The notes under the pieces are model-generated. The model ran no database searches, was not told where the DNA came from, and saw only the letters and a program-made list of their open reading frames with translations. The translations under genes were made by a program, and so were the position numbers. Of a DNA stretch of 64,000 nt, positions 35,240 to 45,299 are shown in pieces. Source of the DNA: Siphonodentalium dalli (Eukaryota; Mollusca; Scaphopoda; Gadilida; Siphonodentaliidae); assembly GCA_032622095.1 (NCBI GenBank), contig CP136064.1, positions 131,385,129-131,449,128 on the forward strand, written 5' to 3'. Within the stretch, counting starts at the first letter, position 1. Each line of letters starts with the position of its first letter.

Positions 35240-36215
35240 TTGAGTGGTGGGGTGTCCACCTCAAAATTTTCAACTGCACCGTACCCACCCCTCCCATAGT
35301 CATTAGCGTCCTCTTAACGAGACGCAAACTCCCAAGTTCGTAAAATTTCCTTTGAACAACCCCCTTAGGTTGAAATTTTACGATTGAAACCTCAAGCTTT
35401 CCAAACTGTTGGAAAGTTTCAACCTGACATGCCCCTTTTTTAATTGTTGACCGCATTTAACATATTTTAATCCAAACTATCCACGAACCCTAGTACACAC
35501 CAAATGCCATTTCTTTACTGGTATAACCAATTTTAACAAATCTGCATCCCAATCACCCAAGGACCCTCCATTCTCTATATTAGCTAAGTAAGCCTGATGG
35601 TACTTGAAAAGATGTTTTAAGAATTACTATGGAGGGAATGACTTGTCCCTGGCTCTGCCCCTAATTGACACAGTGGCCCCATTTGAACAAACCTGAATCC
35701 CGGTCACCCAAGGACACTCCATACCCAAATATAAGCTGAATAGGCCTCATGGCTCTTAAGAAGATGTTTGCAGAATTACTAAGGAGGGATAAGTTATGTC
35801 CCTGGCTCTGCCCATATTTGACACAGAGACCCCATTTGAACAAATCTGAATCCCAGTCACCAAAGGACCCTCTATACAAATATAAGCTAAATAGCCACAT
35901 GGTCTTGAGAAGAAGATGTTTTAAGAATCACTACAGAGGAAAATAATTATGTTCCTGGCGCAACCCCTAATTTAGCCGATTACCCCATTTCACAAAATCT
36001 GAATCCCAGTCACCCAAGTACCCTCCATACCAAATATAAGCTGATTAGCCGTGATGGCTTTTGAGGAAAAGATGTTTTAAGGATTACTATAAAAGGTAAG
36101 AGTTATGTAACCCAGGCTCTGCCTCTTTGATCCATTGACCCCATTTGGACATCAGTCACCTAGGGACCATCCACAACAAATCTGGGCCAATTATTCAGAC
36201 AACCTGTTTTAATTG
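35240..36215 (+). repeat. F2-type array, truncated
   Basis: It begins within the F2 leader (GTGGGGTGTCCACCTCAAAA; AACCTGACATGCCCC) and continues with about five ~157 bp units (GACCCCATTTGAACAAATCT, CCCAGTCACCCAAGGACCC, AGAATTACTATGG). The right-end hairpin is absent. Confidence 0.7.
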
Positions 36216-36577
36216 ACAGAAGTCAATCAAAACCAATCCCAGGACATCAGAATGATGGTGTTAGTTTTTCAAAAATATTATTTAAAAAATTGAATTTAAA
36301 AAAAAAAAAAAATTGAGCAAAGAGTTAAATCTAAATAAAAAAGTTGTTTAAATGTTAAAATGGTTTAATCAAGATGAGCCACAATGGGGCCACAGGCCCC
36401 TAACGCATAAAAGGGGCCGCAGTCCACTCTGATGCTCAATAAAGTCTCCCGAAGGTGTTAGTTTTTCTAAATTTTGATTTAAAACTAAAAAATATAATTT
36501 AATTTAATTTTAATTTTTTTAAAACAGTGCTTTGTTAAATTGTGCTATGAATTCAATAATCAATTCTAAACAAAACT

Positions 36578-36892
36578 AGAGGTGTGACTGTTCCAATGGG
36601 ACTAAGGATACCCCCGTGTTTTAAAATACTAAGATGTTTCACATGTCAGTAAACATTTAGTTAAAATAATAAAATAACAGTTCCCATTACAGGCACACAA
36701 CCCTAACCCTAATCTTAAACCTATTGACCGAAAAATGTAGGAACAAGACTGTCAATGACTGTGGGGTCGCTCACAAGACTGTAAAGACGGAGAAGACTGG
36801 GACTCTGAAGACTACAATAGTCAGTATGTTGTTATTTTTTGTATATTTTTATATTCATAATTTTTATTTAAAATTCGAAAAAAAAATTAAAA
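36578..36892 (+). repeat. Abutting F3 and F2 left-end fragments
   Basis: An F3 left end (AGAGGTGTGACTGTTCCAAT, GGGACTAAGGATAC) runs to ATGTAGGAA at about 36743. It is followed at once by an F2 left end (CAAGACTGTCAATGACTGTG) to about 36830 and then AT-rich sequence. It shows insertions piling up at element ends. Confidence 0.7.
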
Positions 36893-39800
36893 TGAAAGTG
36901 TCAATGACACTGTAGCTCAACTTGGAAAGGGAATAATTTAATATATTACAGTCAATGGAGCGATTAGGAATGTGGAAAGTTGAATGTCTAATACTAGTTT
37001 ATAGACATGAAGAGAAAAGTAAAATCCAAGATGGCTGCTGGCGGCCATGTTTTCGGCCGAATGACCCCAAAATGAGTCGTTCCCATCTACATGTCATCGT
37101 TAACATCAATGACAAATTTTATGACGATCAGACTCAAGGTACGACCTGTGGCCCATGCTAATGGATTAAATTTTGAAATCCAAGATGGCCACTGGCGGCC
37201 ATGTTTTTTGTCCGAATGACCCCAAAATGACTTGTTCCCATTTACATTCCAATTTCAACAGCCATGAAAAATTTTATGATGATCAGACTAAAGGTACGAC
37301 CTGTAGCCCATGGTAAAGGATTTAGTCATACAAAGAGTAAAATCCAAGTTGGCTGCTGGCGGCCATGTTTTTTGGCCGAATGACCCTAAAATTACTCGTT
37401 CCCATCTACATGTCATTGTTAACATCCATGACAAATTTTATGATGATCAGACTAAAGGTACGACCTGCAGCCCGTGCTAAAGAATTTAGTCATGCAAAGA
37501 GTAAAATCCAAGATGGCTGCTGGCGGCCATGTTTTTTGGCCAAATGACCCCAAAATGACTCGTTCCCATCTACATGTGATTATTAACATTCATGACAAAT
37601 TTTATGATGATCAGACTAAAAGTAGGACCTGTAGCCCGTGCTAAAGGATTTAGTCATGCAAAGAGTAAAATCCAAGACGGCTGCTGGCGGCCATGTTTTT
37701 TGGCCGAATGACCCCAAAATGACTCGTTCCCATCTACATGTCAATATTAACATCCATGACAAATTTCATGATGATCAGACGAACAGTACGACATGTGGCC
37801 CGTGCTAATGGATTAAATTTTGAAATCCAAGATGGCTGCTGGCGGCCATGTTTTTTGTCCGAATAACCCCAAAATGACTCGTTCCCATCTACATTCCAAT
37901 TTCAACAGCCATGACAAATTTTATGATGATCAGACTAAATGTACGATCTGTAGCCCGTGCTAAAGAATTTAGTCATACAAAGAGTAAAATCCAAGATGGC
38001 TGCTGGCGGCCATGTTTTTTGGCTGAATGTCCCCAAAATTACTCGTTCCTATCTACATGTCAATATCAACAGCCATGACAAATTTTATGATGATCAGACT
38101 AAAGGTACGACCTGTAGCCCGTGCTAAAGGATTTAGTCATACAAAGAGTAAAATCCAAGATGGCTGCTGGCGGCCATGTTTTTTGGCCAAATGACCCCAA
38201 AATGACTCGTTCCCATCTACATGTGATTATTAACATTCATGACAAATTTTATGATGATCAGACTAAAGGTACGACCTGTAGCCCGTGCTAAAGGATTTAG
38301 TCATACAAAGAGTAAAATCAAAGATGGCTGCTGGTGGCCATGTTTTTGAGCCAAATGACCCCAAAATGACTCGTTCCCATCTACATGTCAATATTAACAT
38401 CCATGACAAATTTCATGATGATCAGACAAACAGTACGACCTGTGGCCCGTGCTAATGGATTAAATTTTGAAATCAAAGATGGCCGCTGGCGGCCATGTTT
38501 TTTGTCCGAATGACCCCAAAATGACTCGTTCCCATCTACATTCCAATATCAACAGCCATGACAAATTTTATGATGATCAGACTAAAGGTACGGCCTGTAG
38601 CCCATGGTAAAGGATTTAGTCATACAAAGAGTAAAATCCAAGTTGGCTGCTGGCGGCCATGTTTTTTGGCCAAATGACCCCAAAATGACTCGTTCCCATC
38701 TACATGTCATTATTAACATTCATGAAATTTTTTATGATGATCAGACTAAAGGTACGACCTGTAGCCCGTGCTAAAGAATTTAGTCATACAAAGAGTAAAA
38801 TCCAAGATGGCTGCTGGCGGCCATGTTTTTCGCCAAATGACCCCAAAATTACTCGTTCCCATCTACATGTCAATATTAACATCCATGACAAATTTCATGA
38901 TGATCAGACGAACAGTACGACATGTGGCCCGTGCTAATGGATTAAATTTTGAAATCCAAGATGGCTGCTGGCGGCCATGTTTTTTGTCCGAATGACCCCA
39001 AAATGACTCGTTCCCATCTACATTCCAATTTCAACAGCCATGACAAATTTTATGATGATCAGACTAAATGTACGACCTGTAGCCCGTGCTAAAGGATTTA
39101 GTCATACAAAGAGTAAAATCCAAGATGGCTGCTGACGACCATGTTTTTTGGCCGAATGACCCCAAAATTACTCGTTCCCATCTACATGTCATTGTTAACA
39201 TCCATGACAAATTTTATGATGATCAGACTAAAGGTACGACCTGCAGCCCGTGCTAAAGAATTTAGTCATACAAAGAGTAAAATCCAAGATGGCTGCTGGC
39301 GGCCATGTTTTTTGGCCGAATGTCCCCAAAATTACTCGTTCCCATCTACATGTCAATATCAACAGCCATGACAAATTTTATGATGATCAGACTAAAGGTA
39401 CGACCTGTAGCCCGTGCTAAAGGATTTAGTCATACAAAGAGTAAAATCCAAGATGGCTGCTGGCGGCCATGTTTTTTGGCCAAATGACCCCAAAATGACT
39501 CGTTCCCATCTACATGTGATTATTAACATTCATGACAAATTTTATGATGATCAGACTAAAAGTAGGACCTGTAGCCCGTGCTAAAGGATTTAGTCATGCA
39601 AAGAGTAAAATCCAAGACGGCTGCTGGCGTCCATGTTTTTTGGCCGAATGACCCCAAAATTACTCGTTCCCATCTACATGTCAATATTAACATCCATGAC
39701 AAATTTCATGATGATCAGACGAACAGTACGGCCTGTAGCCCGTGCTAATGGATTGAATTTTGAAAACAAAGATGGCCACTGGCGGCCATGTTTTTTTCCT

Positions 39801-39987
39801 AATGACCCCAAAATGAATCATTCCGGTACAAATGTTGATGTCAACAGCTATGACAAATTTCATAATGATCCGATCAAAGGTACGACCTGTAGCCTCTATT
39901 GTTGACGCCTTACGCACACACACACACGGACGACGGACGACAAAGCCATGGCAATAGCTCAAACTTTACAAAGTAAAGTTGAGCTAA
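36893..39987 (+). mobile_element. F1 element, full length, ~17 core units
   Basis: The left end TGAAAGTGTCAATGACACTG holds a hairpin (AGTGT-CAATG-ACACT) followed by TAGCTCAACTTGG. About 17 units of 164 bp follow (for example CCAAGATGGC at 37991 and 38155). The tail is GACGCCTTACG, a CA run and GACGGACGACAAAGCCATGG. The right end (39955-39987) folds TAGCTCAAACTTTAC against GTAAAGTTGAGCTA and ends CTAA. No protein is encoded: the short open frames repeat with the units. It is pearl-like (Helentron-associated) by structure and lies in the intron between 43521 and 33841. Confidence 0.85.
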
Positions 39988-40109
39988 AAAATTGAGCAAG
40001 AAGTAAAATTATAGGGTTTTTTTCCATTTAAAAATAATTTTTTTTGTTAAATTTAGCAAAAGGAGTTAAATCTAAAAACTTGTATCTAAAAATAGTTTAA
40101 AAAAAAAGA

Positions 40110-40445
40110 AGATATTTACCCTGCCGATGTTTGCCCCAGTGACCCCATTTTAACAAATCTGAACCCCAGTAAACCAAAGACCCTTCATACCAAATATGAA
40201 CTCATTCGGCCTGATGCCACTTGAGAAGAAGTCGTTTTAAGAATTACTATGGAGGGAAAGAGTTATGGCCATGGCTTCGGAACTAATTGACCCAGTGACC
40301 TCATTTGAACAAATCTGGATACCAGTCACCTAGGGAACATCCACACCAATTATGAACCCATTCGGTCCTATGGATCTGGAGAAGAAGATGTTCAAAGAAT
40401 TGTTGATGGACGGACGACGAGTGATGACTTTTGCTCTACCACCAG
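40110..40445 (+). repeat. F2-type core units
   Basis: Two diverged ~157 bp units (GTGACCTCATTTGAACAAAT; GAATTACTATGGAGGGAAAG) end at a GGACGGACGACGAGTGATGA tail. The terminal hairpin is degenerate. No features were recognised between 40450 and 40885. Confidence 0.65.
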
Positions 40446-40888
40446 TCTTAGAAACAAAATCCATGCAAGTAAAGGTGGATTATTATCATTATAAACCTGG
40501 AGATAGAATCTGAGAATTTAAATTAAAAATATCACAAAAGCATAAAATTGGTGACCAGGGTTAATACATGTAACCCATTAAATGATGGAACTGTACCCAG
40601 TATGTCACTTGAATGTATCATAGATACAATGCTAATATTTCAAATGTGTTGATAAACAAATACCATAGATGGCACACACAATTACAGTAATCCCCCAGCT
40701 GCCAACTAGCAGAATGAATTCTAATTTATTGTTTATTTAATCTGAGAGACCAAGTGTATGGTGATTGATGGGCCAATTCTATATCACCCAGATAATGGAT
40801 CATTTTCAATTAATCTCAAGATGTCTGTATTTAAAATGGATCAAATAAATTTTGATAGCATGCATTTATGTAGCTTAAAATAATATGC

Positions 40889-41124
40889 CAGAATGAGGTC
40901 CCCAAAAGGTGAATTTAATAACACTATTCCGCAAGGCGGGCTAGCATCAGGGTATAATGAGTTCAACTGGATAGGTGGTGGTTAAGAATAAAATATTGGA
41001 ACAGCCAAGCCTGAATATAGTGTCTGACATTTGCAGAATGAGGTCCCTAAAGGGTGAATTTAGTGACGAAATCCTGCAATGTGGGCTAGCATCACCAAAC
41101 TCACCCTCTGGGGACCTCATTCTG
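40889..41124. repeat. Two copies of the 91-bp-type hairpin with linker
   Basis: A truncated copy at 40889-40939 (CAGAATGAGGTCCCCAAAAG) and a full 91 bp copy at 41034-41124. They are separated by the same GGTGGTTAAGAA and AACAGCCAAGCCTGAATA sequence that precedes the 2247 hairpin. The hairpin therefore travels as part of a longer element. Confidence 0.7.
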
Positions 41125-41329
41125 CTTAGGCTTCAACTGCTATGGGAGACATAGGAATAGACTGATGTTCTCCCTGTCTAGAGCTAATACCACTGGCTGA
41201 ATCTGCTGGTGGAAGAGGTGAGATGGGTGGGGTGCTGTTGGTTGGTGGCAGGGTGGTGGTCTGGGTCATGAGGGGGGAGGGTGATGGAAAGGGACAGTTT
41301 TCATGCTGTCATTCAAGATTTTCATAACT

Positions 41330-42007
41330 CTGCGGATGTTACAATGGTGTTTGTTTTTCTAATTTATTTTTTTCTGGACAGTGGGTGCAGGGGCAGAGCA
41401 GAGTGGAGGGAAATTGGGGGGGGGCTTTTTATTTTTAATTGAGCAAGGATTTCAATTTAAAAATATTTTTGTTAAGAGTTATGTCCCTGGCTCGGCCCCT
41501 ATTTGACGCAGTTACCCCATTTGAACAAATTTGAACACCAAACACCCAAGGACCCTCCATACCAAATAGTAGCTAAATCGGCCCAATGGTTCTTGACAAG
41601 AAGTCGTTCTAAGAATTACTATGGAGGAATAAAGTTATGGCCCTGGTTTCGCAATTAATTGACCGGATGACCTCATTTGAACAAATCTGAACACCAATCG
41701 CCCAAGGACCCTCCATACCAAATATTAGCTAAATCGGCCCAATGGTTCTTGACAAGAAGTCGTTCTAAGAATTACTATGGAGGAATAGAGTTATGACCCT
41801 GGTTTCGCAACTAATGGACCTGGTGACATTATTTGAACAAATCTGAATGCGAGTCACCTAGGGAACATCCACACCAAATATGAACCCATTTGGTCTTACA
41901 GTTCGGTAGAAGAAGATGATTCTTGATGGACGGACAGACGTCCGGACGGACGACGGACGAGGAGTGATGATATAGCTCCACCGGAGACTTCGTCTCAGGT
42001 GAGCTAA
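41330..42007 (+). repeat. F2 element, 3' part
   Basis: Three core units (GAATTACTATGGAGGAAT-type, CCAAGGACCCTCCATACCAA) followed by the GGACGGACGACGGACGAGGA tail and the canonical right end (CACCGGAGACTTCGTCTCAG, GTGAGCTAA at 42007). The next F3 element abuts it directly. Confidence 0.75.
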
Positions 42008-42615
42008 TAAAAGCTCGGACAAAATTATACATGTTGCGAAAATTTCTAAGTCGAAAAAGGGGAATAACTCCACAAAAAAAAGTCGGACAGACAGACATCA
42101 TAATATGCAGGTGCACAGGTTCCCATGGTACTACATATCAGTGCCAAGATTAAAAAACATTGACCTAAAAATGTAGGAATAAAAGCTCGGACAAAATTAT
42201 GCATGTTGCAAAAAAAAAATTCTAAGTCGAAAAAGGGGGATAACTCCACCAAAACATGTCAGACAGACGTCATAATCGCAGGTGCAAAGGTTCCCATTGT
42301 ACTAAATATCTGTGCCAAGTTTAAACAAAATTTACCTAAAAATGTAGGAATAAAAGTTCGGACAAAACTATACATGTTGCGAAAAGTTTCCAAGTTGAAA
42401 AAGGGGGGATAACTCCACCAAAAAAAGTCCGACAGACTTCATAATCACATGTGCACAGGTTCCCATGGATGGTTGATGTCTGTGCCAAGTTTCACGGAAA
42501 TTGATAACAAAAAAAAGACTGAGAAAAACTCCGGACAAATTTGTGTCCACGGACGGACGAGCTGATTCCAGTATACCCCCCCTCAACTTCGTTGCGGGGG
42601 GGGGGGGGGGTATAA
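42008..42615 (+). mobile_element. F3 element, three ~165 bp units and 3' hairpin
   Basis: Each unit reads AAAAGCTCGGACAAAATTAT, ACATGTTGCGAAAA, CTAAGTCGAAAAAGGGG and ATAACTCCACCAAAA, then CAGGTGCACAGGTTCCCATG. The tail GGACGGACGAGCTGATTCC leads to a hairpin (TATACCCCCCC, CAACTTCGTTG, GGGGGGTATA). The left-end hairpin seen at 36578 and 60621 is missing, so the copy is 5' truncated. Confidence 0.75.
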
Positions 42616-42694
42616 TTATTGTTTTTAAATCTACATTTAAATGTTTTCTGTATAGCTTTTTTAAAAATAAAAATGTGTACATGTCATGTTTGCT

Positions 42695-42741
42695 GGTCTA
42701 GATTCTTACTCCCCGAATTGTGGGCAGTAAGAATCTAGACA
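42695..42741. repeat. Short perfect hairpin
   Basis: GTCTAGATTCTTACT is mirrored by AGTAAGAATCTAGAC around a CCCGAATTGTGGGC centre. Adjacent bases TGTTTGC and GTGAACA weakly extend it. Possibly a tiny MITE. Confidence 0.6.
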
Positions 42742-42938
42742 AGTGAACATGATGTGGCTGTGTTCCCGAATAACTATTTGCATGCTCTGATTTGACTTAT
42801 AGCACAATTGACTGCACACAATGAGATTAACTGGAAATTGATGTTGAGTTTGCGCTGATCACGACACACAATCCTTGAGCTGAACTATTACTTATCCAGT
42901 CTTGGGAATTTGTGTGCTTTACCGACAATCAGTGTAAC

Positions 42939-43400
42939 AAATGTAGTAATGGGATTAAAATAGATATGGTCATGGTAGCTTGTTCCAAACATCAAATTAA
43001 CTATAGGTCCATTTGAATAACACTTGAAATTTAAGCCTGACTCGCTGTTTTTATCTTGCTATATTGATATATACTATAAATTTCATGCAATGACATGACA
43101 GTAATATATTATCTTTCTCACCCGATTATAGGGTCATTGGAAATATTGAAAACATTGAACGCGAACAATTTTGATTGTCCCTTGCTGACTTACAATGATA
43201 ATTATTTTTAAAACACAAACTCTGATTTTTAAAATGAGAAGAATATTTTTGGAGACTGAAGCTTCCAGAGGTTCGCCCATGGATATTATACATTGTAATA
43301 TGCTCCATCAACCCACCAATGCCCTTGTACTTGCATACCCAGGACACAATTGTAGTAATGGGATTAAAATAGATATGGTCATGGTTGCCTGTCATTCATG
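42939..43400 (+). repeat. ~46 bp direct repeat, 409 bp apart
   Basis: GTAGTAATGGGATTAAAATA followed by GATATGGTCATGGT occurs at about 42943 and again at about 43352, with similar flanks. The second copy is ~120 bp from the MBLAC1-like exon donor. It could be an old duplication or the scar of an insertion. Confidence 0.75.
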
Positions 43401-43520
43401 AACATAGAAGAACACGGATTTGAATACACCCCACTTAACAGCAAAGTCAGTATCTGTACTATCTACTTCTATATGCAGTCCCTTATAATCGGTGACCATC
43501 ACGCAACATATTTATCTCAC

Positions 43521-43619
43521 CTTGCTCTATGAGGTTCTTGTCCCAAGGGTTCCCAGTGTCCACCAGAACAGTGTGTGGACCTTTGATCAAGGTTATGCTT
43601 CCACATGCTTTTTGACGTC
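43521..43619 (-). CDS. MBLAC1-like first identified exon
   Basis: The acceptor is GTATTATTTACAG and the donor GTGAGA. The 99 bp exon starts by completing a codon and ends after one base of a glycine. It encodes RQKACGSITLIKGPHTVLVD then TGNPWDKNLIEQ. The VLVDTGxPW strand-loop is the conserved N-terminal hallmark of MBLAC1. The upstream exon with the start codon was not found between 43620 and 47500. It is either in later repeats or outside the window. The exon accepts either 2a or 2b downstream. Confidence 0.88.
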
Positions 43620-44890
43620 CTGTAAATAATACATACTAGTATCAATGTTAATGCAATGCATAATTTATTTAATTTCTTTTGGTATATAACAGTTGTATAT
43701 AATACAAATTATACAATACAATATCTGGGTGAAGATAAACTCAAAGAAGAATATTTGTATCTCTGGAGCTTTTTCCTGGAACTCCCCCTGTCTGATTCCT
43801 ATAAAACAACGAGCTATTAAAAGAATCACATGATCTATAGCATTAGATTTAAAACAATGTGCATAGTCGCTAGAAGCCAAATCTCTATTTTGAACCTATT
43901 GTTCACTATGGAATACTGTTTATGGAACTTCAGAACCCCCACACCCCACTGATGCGAAGAGTAAAATTCAAAATGGCTGCTGGCAACAATGTTTTCTGAA
44001 CAAATATTGTTCAAATTTTATAGCTTATAGAGCTAAAAGTGATCCCGAACATGTCTGTAAATTTTCAAAAACATTTCTCTAACAAGAGCACGCCGTCGGG
44101 GCGTGGCATAATACGCCCATTTCTGGAGTAGAGTGGGGCAAGGTTTAATTAATTTGTTTGAAACCTTAGACTAGAGATGAAATAATAACAAAAATAAAAC
44201 TGAGTTATCTTGTGGAAACCGAATTTTGTTTTAAAAATATTTCTTTTCAGACAAAAAAATCCTATAACTCTGGCAACAATGGTTGGACCAGATTCAAATT
44301 GACCTGCAAAATCATGTAGACAGAACCAATATTTGAACTTGATCAGAACCCATATTTGAACTTGATCTGTATACCAAATTTGGTTCAGTTCACTCGATTC
44401 AATCTAAAGTTATCATCTGGAAACCGCATATCAGATAAAATCTAAATCGAAAAAGGGGCATAACTCAGTCAAAATAATGCGGACGAAACCCATATTCGAA
44501 CTTGATCTGTATTTTGGTGTGGTAAATTAATATACCAAATTTGGTTCAGTTGACTCGATTCAATCTAAAGTTATCATCCGGAAACCAAAAGCAGACGGAC
44601 GACGGACGGTACGACAACCCATTTACATAATACAAACGTTTTTTCAAAGAGGCGTATAATAAATGTTGGCTGCAGGGTGTTCCGATGGATTCAAATGTGA
44701 AATCCAAGATGACTGATAGATGCCATGTTTTTCAAAATTTGGAAAAATTTAATGGCTCCCATCTAGTGGCCACCCAAAAGATCCATATGAAGTTTGGTGA
44801 TGATTGGATGAGGGATGTGATCTGTATGGTGTACCTGCAAGTATTTAATCATGCTAAGTCATAAAAAATGGCTGAGCTCCCAAGTTCGCA
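43620..44890 (+). repeat. Mixed F1-type and F4-like repeat fragments
   Basis: 43920-44090 and 44640-44870 are F1-type units (GATTGGATGAGGGATGTGAT, CAAAATGGCTGCTGG). 44090-44640 is an F4-like element starting GAGCACGCCGTCGGGGCGTG (hairpin CACGCC/GGCGTG), with units containing CATATTTGAACTTGATCTGT and AAAGTTATCATCCGGAAACC, ending CGGACGACGGACGG. The first 280 bp show nothing recognised. Confidence 0.6.
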
Positions 44891-45012
44891 TAATAACAAT
44901 TGCACAACCCCTCCCCCTTGGCTTGAATTTCCGAAATGGCTCCAGGCAAATTCAGGCCTAGATGTTTTTTAATTGATTAGCAGTTTTAACTGGTCATCTT
45001 AGAGGTGAAAAC

Positions 45013-45170
45013 TACGGCTTTTGACTGAACACAAGAATTATCATTCGTGGGTACAAGCAAATATCGATTTTGAATCATTTTCCACTGGTGGCAAACCGCT
45101 CGTGGATAATCGATATTTGCTTGTTACTTGTACCAACTCATGATAATTCTCAGATTCAGTCAAAAGCCAT
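45013..45170. repeat. Foldback MITE, ~155 bp
   Basis: CGGCTTTTGACTGAACACAA, GAATTATCATTCGTGGGTAC and AAGCAAATATCGATT are mirrored by AATCGATATTTGCTTGTTAC, TTGTACCAACTCATGATAAT and CAGATTCAGTCAAAAGCC. One long hairpin with a ~40 nt loop. Confidence 0.8.
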
Positions 45171-45299
45171 AGGTATCCTCTACATGTATTTATTGGTTTC
45201 ATTTTTTTTGCGATGAAGTGACAAAACGATAGTAAATTTTGCTGATAACATATTTATATATTTATTATATGAAGAATTACATGATTAACATAAAACAAA

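Larger units (their letters stand above)
7319..43619 (-). other. MBLAC1-like gene locus (transcription unit)
   Basis: The exons are 43619-43521, 33841-33678 or 28459-28296, 19314-19200 and 7587-7319, all on the minus strand with AG acceptors and GT donors. With one of the duplicate exons the phases join to 215 codons plus stop. Conserved marks in order are VLVDTGNPW, THGHSDHTGN, PTPGHTASDVSVVV, a TGD across the last junction, and YIVPGHGP. These together are diagnostic of MBLAC1, the metallo-beta-lactamase-domain protein whose human member is reported to cut replication-dependent histone pre-mRNA 3' ends and whose C. elegans homologue is SWIP-10. Human MBLAC1 is about 266 residues, so roughly 30-60 N-terminal residues and the promoter lie upstream, unseen. 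The introns are 5-12 kb and full of repeats. Confidence 0.88.

Noticed and set aside
34857-35456. A 199-codon minus-strand open frame
   Set aside because: It lies across the F4 core units, its hairpin and an F2 leader. The peptide follows repeat phrases and has no recognised domain.
36705-36725. Telomere-like CCCTAACCCTAA
   Set aside because: Only two repeats, inside an F3 leader that recurs at 61020, so it is element sequence.
36893-39987. Array as a CRISPR locus or a repetitive protein gene
   Set aside because: The 164 bp units are whole repeats without spacers, the host is eukaryotic, and frames drift between units.
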